A DNA stretch of 8,200 bases from an uncultured bacterium (GCA_913009675.1 CAJVXD010000038.1:1-8200); one strand, 5' to 3'; shown: positions 1 through 6,464, counted from the first letter of the stretch. Numbers and translations: made by a program. The notes: generated by a model from the sequence alone, not told the origin.

Positions 1-62
1 GGAGGAAGATATGGGGGGGGAAGAGGGGGGGGGGGGGGGTGGGGGGTGTGGGTTTTTTTTTT
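1..62. other. Low-complexity sequencing artefact (G-rich and T runs)
   Basis: Almost pure runs of G followed by ten T, directly abutting the P7 adapter. Read on the other strand this is adapter, then poly-A, then a C-rich tail, which is what a read looks like after it has run off the end of a library fragment. It is not genomic sequence. A TGA triplet at 62-64 on the minus strand, formed at the junction with the adapter, supplies a false stop for the gltB frame. Confidence 0.93.
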
Positions 63-128
63 CAAGCAGAAGACGGCATACGAGATATATCAGTGTGACT
101 GGAGTTCAGACGTGTGCTCTTCCGATCT
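63..128. other. Illumina P7 adapter, index and Read-2 primer site (contamination)
   Basis: Positions 63-86 are the P7 flow-cell sequence, 87-94 (ATATCAGT) are the index region, and 95-128 are the Read-2 primer sequence ending GCTCTTCCGATCT. On the read strand the index is ACTGATAT, which from memory matches TruSeq index 25 (ACTGAT followed by AT). Genomic sequence starts at about 129. The segment was left untrimmed and assembled into the contig end. Confidence 0.98.
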
Positions 129-1930
129 CTAAAACCTCCCTCTTTTATCCGCCCTATCTTCTTTAGCTCCTGGTCTGTCAATATAGGTTCTCTTACGTGC
201 AATTTGTGACAGCATTTAGCTGTCTCTGTCAGTATATTCTCTTCTCTCCCTATGAAGCCCTCCAGACTCATAACAAGCCCTTCCCGTATCGAATCAATTG
301 CAGGGTTTGTAACCTGGGCAAATAGTTGCTTAAAATAGTTATAGAGAAGCTGGGGTTTTTTTGATAAGACCGCGTGAGGCGTATCATTGCCCATAGACCC
401 TGTCGGTTCTCCACCGTTTTCTACCATGGGTTTTATGATAAATTTCAAATCCTCGCGGGTGTAACCAAAGGCCTTCTGTAAGATAATATTTTCCTCGACG
501 CCGCCCGAAGGATATTTTATACTGTCCGAGCGAGGCTGCGAAGCAGCCGGGTCGGGAACCTCAGGTAACTTATCCAAATCCACCATATTTTCCTTAAGCC
601 ATGCACTATAAGGCCTGTCCGTAGCCATTGTATGCTTTATCTCATCGTCATTAACGATCCTCTTTTTCTCTGTATCAATAAAGAATATCTTCCCCGGCTC
701 AAGCCGGCCTGAAAAAGCGATATCCGCAGGGTCTATATCCAATACCCCTACCTCAGATGCCATTACAACAAGTCCGCTTTTTGTAATAAGGTAACGTGCA
801 GGCCTGAGCCCATTTCTGTCCAGGACAGCACCTACCCGTGTCCCGTCAGTAAATGCGATTGCTGCAGGACCGTCCCATGGCTCCATAAAACAGGCGTGAT
901 ACCTATAAAAATCCCTGAGCCTTGATGCCATGAGATTATCCTGTTCCCATGCAGAAGGTATGAGCATCATCATTGTGTGAGGAAGGGATCTGCCTGCCAG
1001 GACCAGGAGTTCGAATACATTATCGATCGTTGCAGAATCGCTCCCCCCGGGAACAATTATGGGCTTAATCTTTTGAATGTCTTTCCCAAAAAGAGCAGTT
1101 TCAAGCAAACTCTCCCTTGCCCGCATCCAGTTGATATTACCACGCAGGGTATTTATCTCTCCATTATGCGCCAGGAACCTAAAGGGCTGGGCCAGGTCCC
1201 AGGTAGGAAACGTATTTGTGCTATAGCGCGAATGCACCAGGCATATGGCGCTCTGGATGGATTCATCTTTGAGATCAATGAAAAAGCTGTCCAGCTGATG
1301 GGGCATCAAGAGGCCTTTATAACTCAATGTCCTGGAAGAAAGATTGGTTATATAAAAGAACGACTTCTGTTCCAGACCGGAGGAACGGATTATATTTTCA
1401 ATCTGTTTACGTATTACATAAAGTCTGCGTTCAAACTGAAGCTGGTTACCGATGCCAGCGCCCCTCCTGATAAAGATCTGCCGGATTACAGGTTGGGTCT
1501 CCCTCGCCGTCTTCCCTATTATCGAATCATCGAGAGGCACCTCGCGCCAGCCAAGGATCACCTGCTCTTCTCCTTTTACTATCCTGTCAAATACTGCCAG
1601 ACAAAAATCCCTCTCTTTTTTATCCTGCGGGAAAAACACCATACCTGTAGCATATGCGCCTTGTTCAGGCAGGCAAATATTTACCTTTGAACATTCTTTT
1701 CTCAAAAAATTATGAGGGATTTGAATAAGTATGCCTGCGCCATCCCCTGTTTTAGGATCAGCACCTACTGCACCACGGTGAGCTAAACGATTAAGGATCT
1801 TTATGCCCTGCTTTATAATCTCGTTTGATTTTTTACCTTTGACATCACACACAAAACCCACCCCGCAACTATCGTGCTCGAATCGCGGGTCATAAAGCCC
1901 TTGTTTTTTTGGAAGGCATTTATATCTCAT
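129..1930 (-). CDS. gltB: Glutamate synthase large subunit, N-terminal 600 residues (3' end lost at contig end)
   Basis: Large (alpha) subunit of glutamate synthase (GOGAT), which releases ammonia from glutamine and uses it to convert 2-oxoglutarate to glutamate in the cytoplasm. Residues 20-27 read HDSCGVGF. Cys22 is the expected class II glutamine amidotransferase nucleophile, exposed by removal of a 21-residue propeptide. Further amidotransferase motifs are LAHRGAVGAD (49-58), HSRYSTNTFPTW (233-244), AHNGEINTLRGN (254-265) and DRNGLRPARY (371-380). The central domain begins near 475 and is cut at about residue 600. The family usually has about 1,500 residues, so the FMN/Fe-S synthase domain and the GXGXG domain are missing. 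After residue 600 the frame continues into adapter as a false 22-residue tail. The start is eight bases after the stop of the Fis-like gene, with only a weak AAAGAA purine stretch ahead of it, suggesting coupled translation. Confidence 0.96.
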
Positions 1931-1938
1931 AAGTTATT

Positions 1939-2181
1939 TTATTCTTTGAACTGCAAAACATCAATACGTAGTTTACGTATTTTTGTGCGCAACGTGTTAC
2001 GGTTTAAGCCCAGGATACTGGCTGCGAGAACCTGATTACCATAGGAATGCTCCAGGGCCTTTTCGATGAGGGGCCTCTCGGCATTCTCTATAACTACGCG
2101 GTATATCTTTCCTCTTTCTATCGTAAGGAAGGCTTTATCGAGTCTATCAATAAACATGTTGTCTCTATCTATTTTATCCAT
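1939..2181 (-). CDS. Small Fis-family DNA-binding protein
   Basis: An 80-residue protein whose C-terminal half matches the Fis / NtrC C-terminal helix-turn-helix family. ENAERPLIEKALEHSYGNQ (32-50) resembles the Fis dimerisation helix, and AASILGLNRNTLRTKIRKL (53-71) carries the recognition helix with the typical GLNRNTLR signature. E. coli Fis is 98 residues; this protein lacks most of the N-terminal arm and has no receiver or AAA+ domain, so it is not a sigma-54 activator. It lies immediately upstream of gltB with an eight-base gap and is probably co-transcribed. A role in regulating gltB or the wider nitrogen cluster is inference from position. The ATG at 2181 has a poor Shine-Dalgarno (AGG close to the start). 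A second in-frame ATG at 2157 is possible, and would remove only eight residues outside the conserved domain. A terminator-like hairpin sits about 25 bases upstream of the start. Confidence 0.88.
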   Translation of the reverse strand: MDKIDRDNMFIDRLDKAFLTIERGKIYRVVIENAERPLIEKALEHSYGNQVLAASILGLNRNTLRTKIRKLRIDVLQFKE

Positions 2182-2206
2182 GCCTAAAAATTATGCAACC
2201 ATAATC

Positions 2207-2234
2207 AAAAAAAATAGCTAACAAGCGAGTTAGC
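2207..2234 (-). terminator. Intrinsic terminator or leader attenuator before fis-like/gltB
   Basis: On the minus strand GCTAAC, a six-base loop TCGCTT, and GTTAGC are followed by TA and then eight T. The stem is short (6 bp) but perfect and the U-run is good. It could end the glnA transcript. The T-run finishes only about 25 bases before the Fis-like start codon, leaving no room for a promoter after it, so if fis-like/gltB has its own promoter the hairpin lies inside its leader and would act as an attenuator. Confidence 0.6.
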
Positions 2235-2451
2235 AGGAGAGGGGATAACAGTTTACAGGCTAGCGTGCCATTGCGAAGGAGGAGTCCTTCGATTTTGCTC
2301 AGGGTAAACTCCGCGACGAAGCACTCTCAATGAGCACGTAACTTATGCGCTTGTAAGGAGCATAAGTTAGGGTGCAAATTAATCCCGAGTCTAGCGAGGA
2401 ACCTTTCTCATTAGGTCTTTAAGATTGCTTCATCCGCCTCAGACAGACTCA
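2235..2451. other. glnA to fis-like spacer: mosaic of palindromes, no gene
   Basis: With the terminator, this forms a 270-bp spacer with no credible coding region. It holds a perfect hairpin (CGAAGGA at 2274-2280 and TCCTTCG at 2285-2291), a GGAGT/ACTCC pair (2281-2285, 2308-2312), the palindromic element at 2330-2380, and a longer-range pair GAGTCT (2387-2392) with AGACTC near 2445-2450. The sections read like successive short palindromic repeats of the kind dispersed in many bacterial intergenic regions. I see no confident promoter. Confidence 0.55.
2330..2380. repeat. Palindromic intergenic element, copy 1
   Basis: The arms TAACTTATGC (2339-2348) and GCATAAGTTA (2360-2369) form a 10-bp stem with an 11-base loop. 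Outside a small internal loop, GCAC (2334-2337) pairs with GTGC (2372-2375). The left arm with its flank, ATGAGCACGTAACTTATG, recurs exactly or nearly at 6410-6426 and 7960-7976, and GTGCNAATT ends copies 1 and 2. This copy lies about 150 bases upstream of the Fis-like gene, not next to a ribosome binding site, unlike the other two. Confidence 0.8.
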
Positions 2452-3966
2452 TTATATATCAAAATATAGATAATATTCGTAGGGATGCGGCCTCAGACGG
2501 AGGTTGTCTATTTCCTTTTCCCTCTTATATTCTATCCATGTATCGATAACATCCTTTGTAAAGACATCCCCTGCCAGTAAAAACCCGTGATCCTGCTCCA
2601 GGGCGGCAATGGCATCCTCCAGTGAACCAGGCACGCTCGGTATCTTTCGAGCCTCTTTCTCGCCCAACTCGTATATATTCTTATCAAGTGGTGCGCCCGG
2701 GTCAATCTTATTTACGATACCGTCGATGCCTGCCATGAGCATCGCAGCAAAGGCCAGGTAGGGATTGCATGAAGCATCGGGTGGCCTGAATTCAACCCTT
2801 TTTGTTTTGGGATTCTCCGTATAGACAGGTATACGCACAGCTGCCGAACGATTCCTCTGTGAATAAGCGAGATTAACAGGTGCCTCATAACCCGGCACAA
2901 GCCTTTTATAAGAGTTTGTAGTAGGCGCCGCAAAAGCGAGTATTGCCGACGCGTGTTTAAGCAGCCCGCCTATATAATACTTTGCCAGCTGACTGATCAG
3001 GCCATAACCCTTAGGGTCATAAAAAATATTCCTACCATCCTTCCACAAAGACTGGTGGGTGTGCATGCCGCTCCCATTGTCGCCAAATAGAGGTTTCGGC
3101 ATGAAGGTTGCCACCATATTGTTCTTGCGGGCAATATTTTTCACGATGTATTTATACATCAAACAGCTATCGGCGATCTTCACTAATCTACCGAACTTCA
3201 TGTCTATCTCGCACTGGCCTGCAGTAGCTACCTCGTGATGATGGACCTCGATAGGTATCCCTGTCTTGATCATCTCTAAAATAATCCTGCTCCTCAGGTC
3301 CTGAAGGGAATCGTGCGGTGGGACAGGGAAATATCCTTCTTTATAACGCGGCTTATAGCCCAGGTTTGGTTTTTCCTCTTTTCCCGAATTCCATTCCCCT
3401 TCCGTAGAATCCACAAAATAATAACCGGAATTTTCAGTCTGGTCGAATCGCACGTCATTAAAAATAAAGAATTCCATCTCAGGGCCCCAGTAGCTTGTAT
3501 CAGCAATGCCCGTCTCTTTTAAATATGCAGCTGCTTTCTTTGCGACATATCGCGGGTCACGCGAATATGGCTTCTTGCTTAGGGGGTCATAGATATCGCA
3601 AATAACGCTAAGGGTGGGCACCTCGCATGCGGGGTCAAGGACAGCAGTTGACGGATCAAGCATTAAAATCATATCTGATTCATGGATCTTCTGAAAACCC
3701 CTTATAGATGAACCGTCAAATCCTATACCTTCCACCCAGATACTATTCACAGGATCATCTATTTCTGATAATTCCGATGCAGGGAGAGAAAAATGCTGCC
3801 ACAATCCAGGCAGGTCATTAAACTTCAGGTCTACGATCTCTATACCCTTCTCCTTTATAAGTTTATTTACCTTTTGAATCTCTGCCTCATCTATCCTTCC
3901 ATTCCAGCGTAAGGCCGGTCCTTCTTTTTTACCCGTATTGCCTTTTTCCCTTTTCCTCTTTGCCAT
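2452..3966 (-). CDS. glnA: Glutamine synthetase, type I-beta
   Basis: Catalyses ATP-dependent formation of glutamine from glutamate and ammonium; GSI enzymes are cytoplasmic dodecamers. The 504 residues align along their length with E. coli GlnA. Visible motifs are [10 protein letters not shown] (82-91); GPEMEFF with metal ligands Glu163 and Glu165 (161-167); [10 protein letters not shown] (242-251); [14 protein letters not shown] with metal ligand His302 (291-304); [17 protein letters not shown] (348-364); RNRS (371-374); and [11 protein letters not shown] (394-404). Tyr432 in DKNIYEL matches the adenylylation tyrosine (E. coli Tyr397), so control by an adenylyltransferase is possible. The protein starts with an unusual Lys/Arg-rich extension of about 26 residues. 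The start is well supported by GGGAGGG seven bases upstream of the ATG, inside a 99-bp gap after glnK-1. Read-through from amt-1/glnK-1 and a local promoter at 4001-4029 are both plausible. Confidence 0.98.
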   Translation of the reverse strand: MAKRKREKGNTGKKEGPALRWNGRIDEAEIQKVNKLIKEKGIEIVDLKFNDLPGLWQHFSLPASELSEIDDPVNSIWVEGIGFDGSSIRGFQKIHESDMILMLDPSTAVLDPACEVPTLSVICDIYDPLSKKPYSRDPRYVAKKAAAYLKETGIADTSYWGPEMEFFIFNDVRFDQTENSGYYFVDSTEGEWNSGKEEKPNLGYKPRYKEGYFPVPPHDSLQDLRSRIILEMIKTGIPIEVHHHEVATAGQCEIDMKFGRLVKIADSCLMYKYIVKNIARKNNMVATFMPKPLFGDNGSGMHTHQSLWKDGRNIFYDPKGYGLISQLAKYYIGGLLKHASAILAFAAPTTNSYKRLVPGYEAPVNLAYSQRNRSAAVRIPVYTENPKTKRVEFRPPDASCNPYLAFAAMLMAGIDGIVNKIDPGAPLDKNIYELGEKEARKIPSVPGSLEDAIAALEQDHGFLLAGDVFTKDVIDTWIEYKREKEIDNLRLRPHPYEYYLYFDI

Positions 3967-4000
3967 GTTATCCCTCCCTCTATTATGCCTCTTTTTTAAC

Positions 4001-4029
4001 CTTATAGCCTTATTGTAATAATAAGTAAA
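4001..4029 (-). promoter_or_regulatory. Possible sigma-70-type promoter for glnA
   Basis: On the minus strand TTTACT (4029-4024), a 17-base spacer, and TATAAG (4006-4001) give 4/6 and 5/6 matches to the -35 and -10 consensus, in the 99-bp gap between glnK-1 and glnA. The gap is AT-rich, so a chance match is possible. If real it would let glnA be expressed independently of amt-1/glnK-1. Confidence 0.4.
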
Positions 4030-4065
4030 AAGGTGCTGAACTTGGTAACCTGTGGCTAACCCCTT

Positions 4066-4407
4066 TTATCCAACTGCCTTACCTCCCTTTTCCCCTGTCC
4101 TGATCCTGATGCATTCCGGCAAATCCAGGACAAAGATCTTCCCGTCGCCTATCTTTCCTGTCTTGGCACCTTTTATGATTGCCTTAATAGCAGGCTCGAC
4201 AAAATCGTCATTTACAGCTACTTCAAGTTTGACCTTTGACAATAGATTCACCTTATAGATCTTACCTCTATAGCTCTCGGAATACCCCCTCTGCTGACCG
4301 CACCCCTTTACCCTGCTGACCGTCATCTTGAATACGCTGGCCTTGAATAACTCTTCTTTCACATCGTCCAATCTTTCAGGCTGGATAACAGCCTCTATTT
4401 TTTTCAT
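4066..4407 (-). CDS. glnK: PII signal protein, copy 1 (GlnB/GlnK family, Tyr51 present)
   Basis: A 113-residue trimeric PII protein, which senses ATP/ADP and 2-oxoglutarate and binds partners such as Amt channels through its T-loop. Numbering matches E. coli GlnB without gaps. T-loop residues 37-54 include Gln39, Arg47 (the residue that plugs the AmtB pore in the E. coli GlnK-AmtB complex) and Tyr51, the uridylylation site. Lys58, which contacts 2-oxoglutarate, is kept. The B-loop TGKIGDGK (83-90) and the C-loop RIRTGEKGG (101-109) are standard. Gln9 and Arg40 replace the more usual lysines. It starts 17 bases after the amt-1 stop, with a strong GGAGGT six bases before the ATG. The amt-glnK pairing makes an Amt-gating GlnK role likely, with a second role on glutamine synthetase control possible. 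It is about 73% identical (82/113, hand count) to copy 2. Confidence 0.97.
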   Translation of the reverse strand: MKKIEAVIQPERLDDVKEELFKASVFKMTVSRVKGCGQQRGYSESYRGKIYKVNLLSKVKLEVAVNDDFVEPAIKAIIKGAKTGKIGDGKIFVLDLPECIRIRTGEKGGKAVG

Positions 4408-4424
4408 GATGCCACCTCCGATAA

Positions 4425-5657
4425 CTATAATGCCTCTTCCGGATACGCCTCTATATTATGGATACTCAAATCCGCGCCTATCATCTCTTCGTGTTCCGTC
4501 AATCTTATACCAACGCTAAGGCGAAGCACAGAGTAAACCAGCCAGCCGCTTATTACTGCAACTACAATAGCTGCAAGGGTTCCTATTATCTGCGCCGCGA
4601 GGCTTACACCGCCTAATCCACCTAATAACTTACTGCCAAATATACCGCATGCCACCCCTCCCCATGAACCGGCTACCCCATGAAGAGGCCATACCCCTAA
4701 TACATCGTCTATCTTCATCCTCTCTGTCTCGATCTGAAAAAGTTTTACAAATATAAATGCGGCCACCCCTCCTATGACTAATGCACCAAAAGGATGGACG
4801 ACGTCTGAACCGGCACAAATAGCTATCAGACCGGCCAGTGCACCATTATGAATAAAAGTAACGTCATTCTTAGAAACAATCAATGCCGTAACAATACCGC
4901 CAACCATGGCCATAAGAGAATTGATAGCTACCAGCCCTGAGATATTTTCCAGTCTTCCCGCACTCATCACATTAAAACCAAACCAACCTATGCAGAGCAT
5001 CCAGCTCCCCAGGGCCAGAAACGGGATATTGCTAACCTTTATTATCTGACTTCTACCTTTTACATATCTATTTAAGCGAGGGCCCAGCAGTATAATTGCC
5101 GGCAATGCCAGCCAGCCGCCCATGGAATGGACCACTACCGAGCCTGCATAATCATGGAAAGGTGCGCCTGTCAGATTTGCCAGCCAGCTCCCTGCCTGTC
5201 CTAAAAACACATTTTTACCCCATACCAGAGACTCAAAAAACGGATAGACCAGCCCCACCAATATACCGCCGGCTACGGACTGGGGCCAGAACCTCGCCCT
5301 TTCTGCTATCCCGCCTGATATAATGGCCGGGATACACGCGGCAAACGTCAATAGAAAGAAATAATGCACCAGGTTAAACCCCTGATCGACACCCAATAAT
5401 TCAGAGGCCGGCTTGAAAAAAGATATGCCATAGGCTATGGGGAAACCTATGATAAAGTAAACTATTGTCGAAACTCCCCAATCACTGATTATCTTGACCA
5501 ATGCATTGACCTGACTCTTCTTTCTCACAGACCCCAGCTCTAAAAAGGCGAATCCGGCATGCATTGAAAAAACAAGTATAGCCCCCAGGAGCAGGAATAA
5601 TATGTTACTGCTGTTTATCATCTGGCGCAAACTATCCGATAGAGCCGCTGTATTCAT
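4425..5657 (-). CDS. amt: Ammonium transporter Amt, copy 1 (no signal peptide)
   Basis: Inner-membrane ammonium channel of the Amt/MEP/Rh family, 410 residues with the expected 11 hydrophobic segments. Key residues are Asp169 and His177 in [16 protein letters not shown] (167-182), the second pore histidine His326 in [11 protein letters not shown] (324-334), Trp146, and WFGFN (225-229). AISGG-type packing precedes IAERARF (117-123). The N-terminus has no cleavable signal peptide, unlike copy 2. [19 protein letters not shown] (38-56) differs clearly from the VEAG-type sequence in copy 2, so the two copies are different subtypes and not a recent duplication. The ATG at 5657 is preferred over the TTG at 5675 because GGGGGGAG lies at the right distance upstream. 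It pairs with glnK-1, 17 bases downstream. A terminator-like hairpin ends 34 bases before the start codon, suggesting leader control. Confidence 0.96.
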   Translation of the reverse strand: MNTAALSDSLRQMINSSNILFLLLGAILVFSMHAGFAFLELGSVRKKSQVNALVKIISDWGVSTIVYFIIGFPIAYGISFFKPASELLGVDQGFNLVHYFFLLTFAACIPAIISGGIAERARFWPQSVAGGILVGLVYPFFESLVWGKNVFLGQAGSWLANLTGAPFHDYAGSVVVHSMGGWLALPAIILLGPRLNRYVKGRSQIIKVSNIPFLALGSWMLCIGWFGFNVMSAGRLENISGLVAINSLMAMVGGIVTALIVSKNDVTFIHNGALAGLIAICAGSDVVHPFGALVIGGVAAFIFVKLFQIETERMKIDDVLGVWPLHGVAGSWGGVACGIFGSKLLGGLGGVSLAAQIIGTLAAIVVAVISGWLVYSVLRLSVGIRLTEHEEMIGADLSIHNIEAYPEEAL

Positions 5658-5690
5658 AACGCTCCCCCCTTGCAAGATTTTGATACCCTA

Positions 5691-5733
5691 TAAAAACAAA
5701 AAGGCGTTCTTTTCCTCTTGCAAGAACACCTTT
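5691..5733 (-). terminator. Intrinsic terminator or attenuator in the amt-1 leader
   Basis: On the minus strand AAAGGTGTTCTT (5733-5722), a ten-base loop, and AAGAACGCCTTT (5711-5700) form a 12-bp stem that includes one U-G wobble, followed by TTGTTTTTA. The wobble pairs only in minus-strand RNA (C/A on the plus strand), supporting the orientation. It could end the amt-2/glnK-2/HTH transcript. It ends so close to the amt-1 ribosome binding site that any amt-1 promoter must lie upstream, making it an attenuator for amt-1. Confidence 0.8.
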
Positions 5734-5755
5734 GTCCCCACTGATCAATATACAC

Positions 5756-5816
5756 TTACCAGGCACTTCGTCGTGCCCTCTTTAGATTAGAAGTAAATAA
5801 ACCGCCCTTTTGGTAA
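5756..5816 (-). promoter_or_regulatory. Foldable leader domain upstream of the amt-1 terminator
   Basis: In minus-strand RNA, UUACCA (5816-5811) can pair with UGGUAA (5761-5756), and directly inside the closing strand GGCAC (5777-5773) pairs with GUGCC (5766-5762) around the loop GACGAA. Together with the downstream terminator this resembles an aptamer plus expression platform. The stems are short and I do not recognise a known riboswitch class, so this is a candidate only. Confidence 0.4.
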
Positions 5817-5833
5817 CTAACTGAATATTCAAT

Positions 5834-5862
5834 AGGATACTCAACTGAGAAAATCAGGTCAA
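5834..5862 (-). promoter_or_regulatory. Sigma-70-type promoter for amt-1
   Basis: On the minus strand TTGACC (5862-5857), exactly 17 bases, and TATCCT (5839-5834) match the -35 at 5/6 and the -10 at 4/6. The site starts just after the stop codon of the 58-residue HTH gene. A transcript starting near 5827 would carry a leader of about 170 bases containing the foldable segment and the terminator. Confidence 0.6.
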
Positions 5863-5869
5863 AAAATAC

Positions 5870-6046
5870 CTATAATCTCAACCGTTCCCTGACAAATCGG
5901 GCATATAGTCTATTTATCCTGTTGGTCTTGAGCCAACGCTCTAAAGTGGCAACCTGAATATCAAGCGCCCTGGACAGTTCAAATAAGGTATAGCCTCTTT
6001 CTTCCTTAAACTGTCTGATTTTATCGATCAAGTCTCTATCTTCCAT
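5870..6046 (-). CDS. 58-residue helix-turn-helix protein coupled to glnK-2
   Basis: A short gene easily missed by length filters. The 58-residue product begins MEDRDLIDKIRQFKEERGYT and continues LFELSRALDIQVATLERWLK (21-40). This fits an XRE/phage-repressor-like helix-turn-helix: helix 1 about 6-15, turn motif about 20-38 (LFELSRALDI, then recognition helix VATLERWL), and a basic tail with nine arginine or lysine residues in the last 19. There is no other domain. The ATG is one base after the glnK-2 stop (TAG, C, ATG), with AGGA just upstream inside the glnK-2 end, so translation is almost certainly coupled. The intact frame, basic DNA-binding shape and tight spacing support a real gene. A transcription-factor role acting with PII-2, perhaps on the promoter right after it at 5834-5862, is inference. 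I cannot name a closer family. Confidence 0.82.
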   Translation of the reverse strand: MEDRDLIDKIRQFKEERGYTLFELSRALDIQVATLERWLKTNRINRLYARFVRERLRL

Positions 6047-6047
6047 G

Positions 6048-6389
6048 CTATCCTATGGCCTCGCCTCCCTTTTCTCCTGTCCTGATCCTGATGCATTCCG
6101 GCAAATCCAGGACGAATATCTTTCCGTCGCCTATAGTCCCGGTCTTCGCGCCTTTTATAATTGCCTTTACGGTGGGTTCGACAAAATCCTCATTTAGAGC
6201 TATCTCGAGCCTTAGTTTCTTTAGAAGGTTCACCTCGTGGATCACACCTCTGTAGGTCTCTGTGTATCCTCTCTGTTTACCGCAGCCAAGGACATTTGAA
6301 ACTGTCATCTTATATATCTTCGCATCAAACAATGCCTTTTTTACATCCGGCAATCTATGTGGCTGGATCATTGCTATTACGAGTTTCAT
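6048..6389 (-). CDS. glnK: PII signal protein, copy 2 (His at position 51)
   Basis: A second 113-residue PII protein, aligned without gaps to copy 1. Gln39, Arg47, Lys58, the B-loop TGTIGDGK (83-90) and the C-loop RIRTGEKGG (101-109) are all kept, so ATP and 2-oxoglutarate binding and insertion of Arg47 into an Amt pore look possible. Position 51 is His (RGVIHEV, 47-53) where the uridylylated tyrosine should be, and position 49 is Val, so neither the Tyr51 modification nor the cyanobacterial Ser49 phosphorylation site is present. Tyr46 remains. The start is well supported by AAAGGAGG seven bases before the ATG. It follows amt-2 after a 184-bp hairpin-rich spacer, so it is likely the partner of that channel, and it is followed one base later by the HTH gene. 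From memory, similar His51 PII sequences occur in PVC-type bacteria. Confidence 0.96.
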   Translation of the reverse strand: MKLVIAMIQPHRLPDVKKALFDAKIYKMTVSNVLGCGKQRGYTETYRGVIHEVNLLKKLRLEIALNEDFVEPTVKAIIKGAKTGTIGDGKIFVLDLPECIRIRTGEKGGEAIG

Positions 6390-6407
6390 GGTATGCCTCC
6401 TTTAGTT

Positions 6408-6462
6408 AATGAGCACGTAACTTATGGAGCGCGAACTGCAACGTAAGTTACCGTGCGAATTC
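6408..6462. repeat. Palindromic intergenic element, copy 2 (glnK-2 leader)
   Basis: GCACGTAACTTA (6413-6424) pairs with TAAGTTACCGTGC (6444-6456), a 12-bp stem with a one-base bulge and a 19-base loop. It shares ATGAGCACGTAACTTATG with copy 1 and, with one change, copy 3. In the glnK-2 transcript it lies just upstream of the ribosome binding site: GTGCTCAT, five bases, then AAAGGAGG. Confidence 0.82.
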
Positions 6463-6464
6463 AC

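Noticed and set aside
11..46. G-rich tract as a possible G-quadruplex or telomere-like end
   Set aside because: It is directly joined to an Illumina adapter and is sequencing noise.
977..1690. Long open plus-strand frame opposite gltB
   Set aside because: Its translation has no recognisable domain and it lies wholly inside a clear gltB coding region; it is an antisense shadow. The same holds for the plus-strand frames over both amt genes and both PII genes.
2254..2270. Sigma-54-like -24 box (TGGCAC on the minus strand) upstream of the Fis-like gene
   Set aside because: The required GC at the -12 box is not at the fixed spacing; the bases there are CCTGT, so it does not form a sigma-54 promoter.
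2411..2452. 13-codon frame overlapping the glnA stop (TAATG)
   Set aside because: Too short, no recognisable motif, and it lies in palindromic spacer sequence. The overlap with the stop codon is probably chance.
3967..4065. Terminator between glnK-1 and glnA
   Set aside because: A few short complementary segments (for example around GGTTACC) precede a T5 run, but no stem longer than about three pairs forms next to it.
5658..5675. TTG start giving six more residues on amt-1
   Set aside because: The G-rich Shine-Dalgarno lies inside this stretch at the right distance for the ATG at 5657.
5669..5724. CTTGCAAG palindrome present at 5669-5676 and 5717-5724 as a paired operator
   Set aside because: One copy is part of the terminator stem/loop and the other overlaps the Shine-Dalgarno region. 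Eight-base palindromes are too short to call a binding site without more copies.
5762..5777. GGCAC/GTGCC in the amt-1 leader as a sigma-54 promoter
   Set aside because: The GG-to-GC distance is off by one base. The sequence is better explained as a small RNA hairpin.
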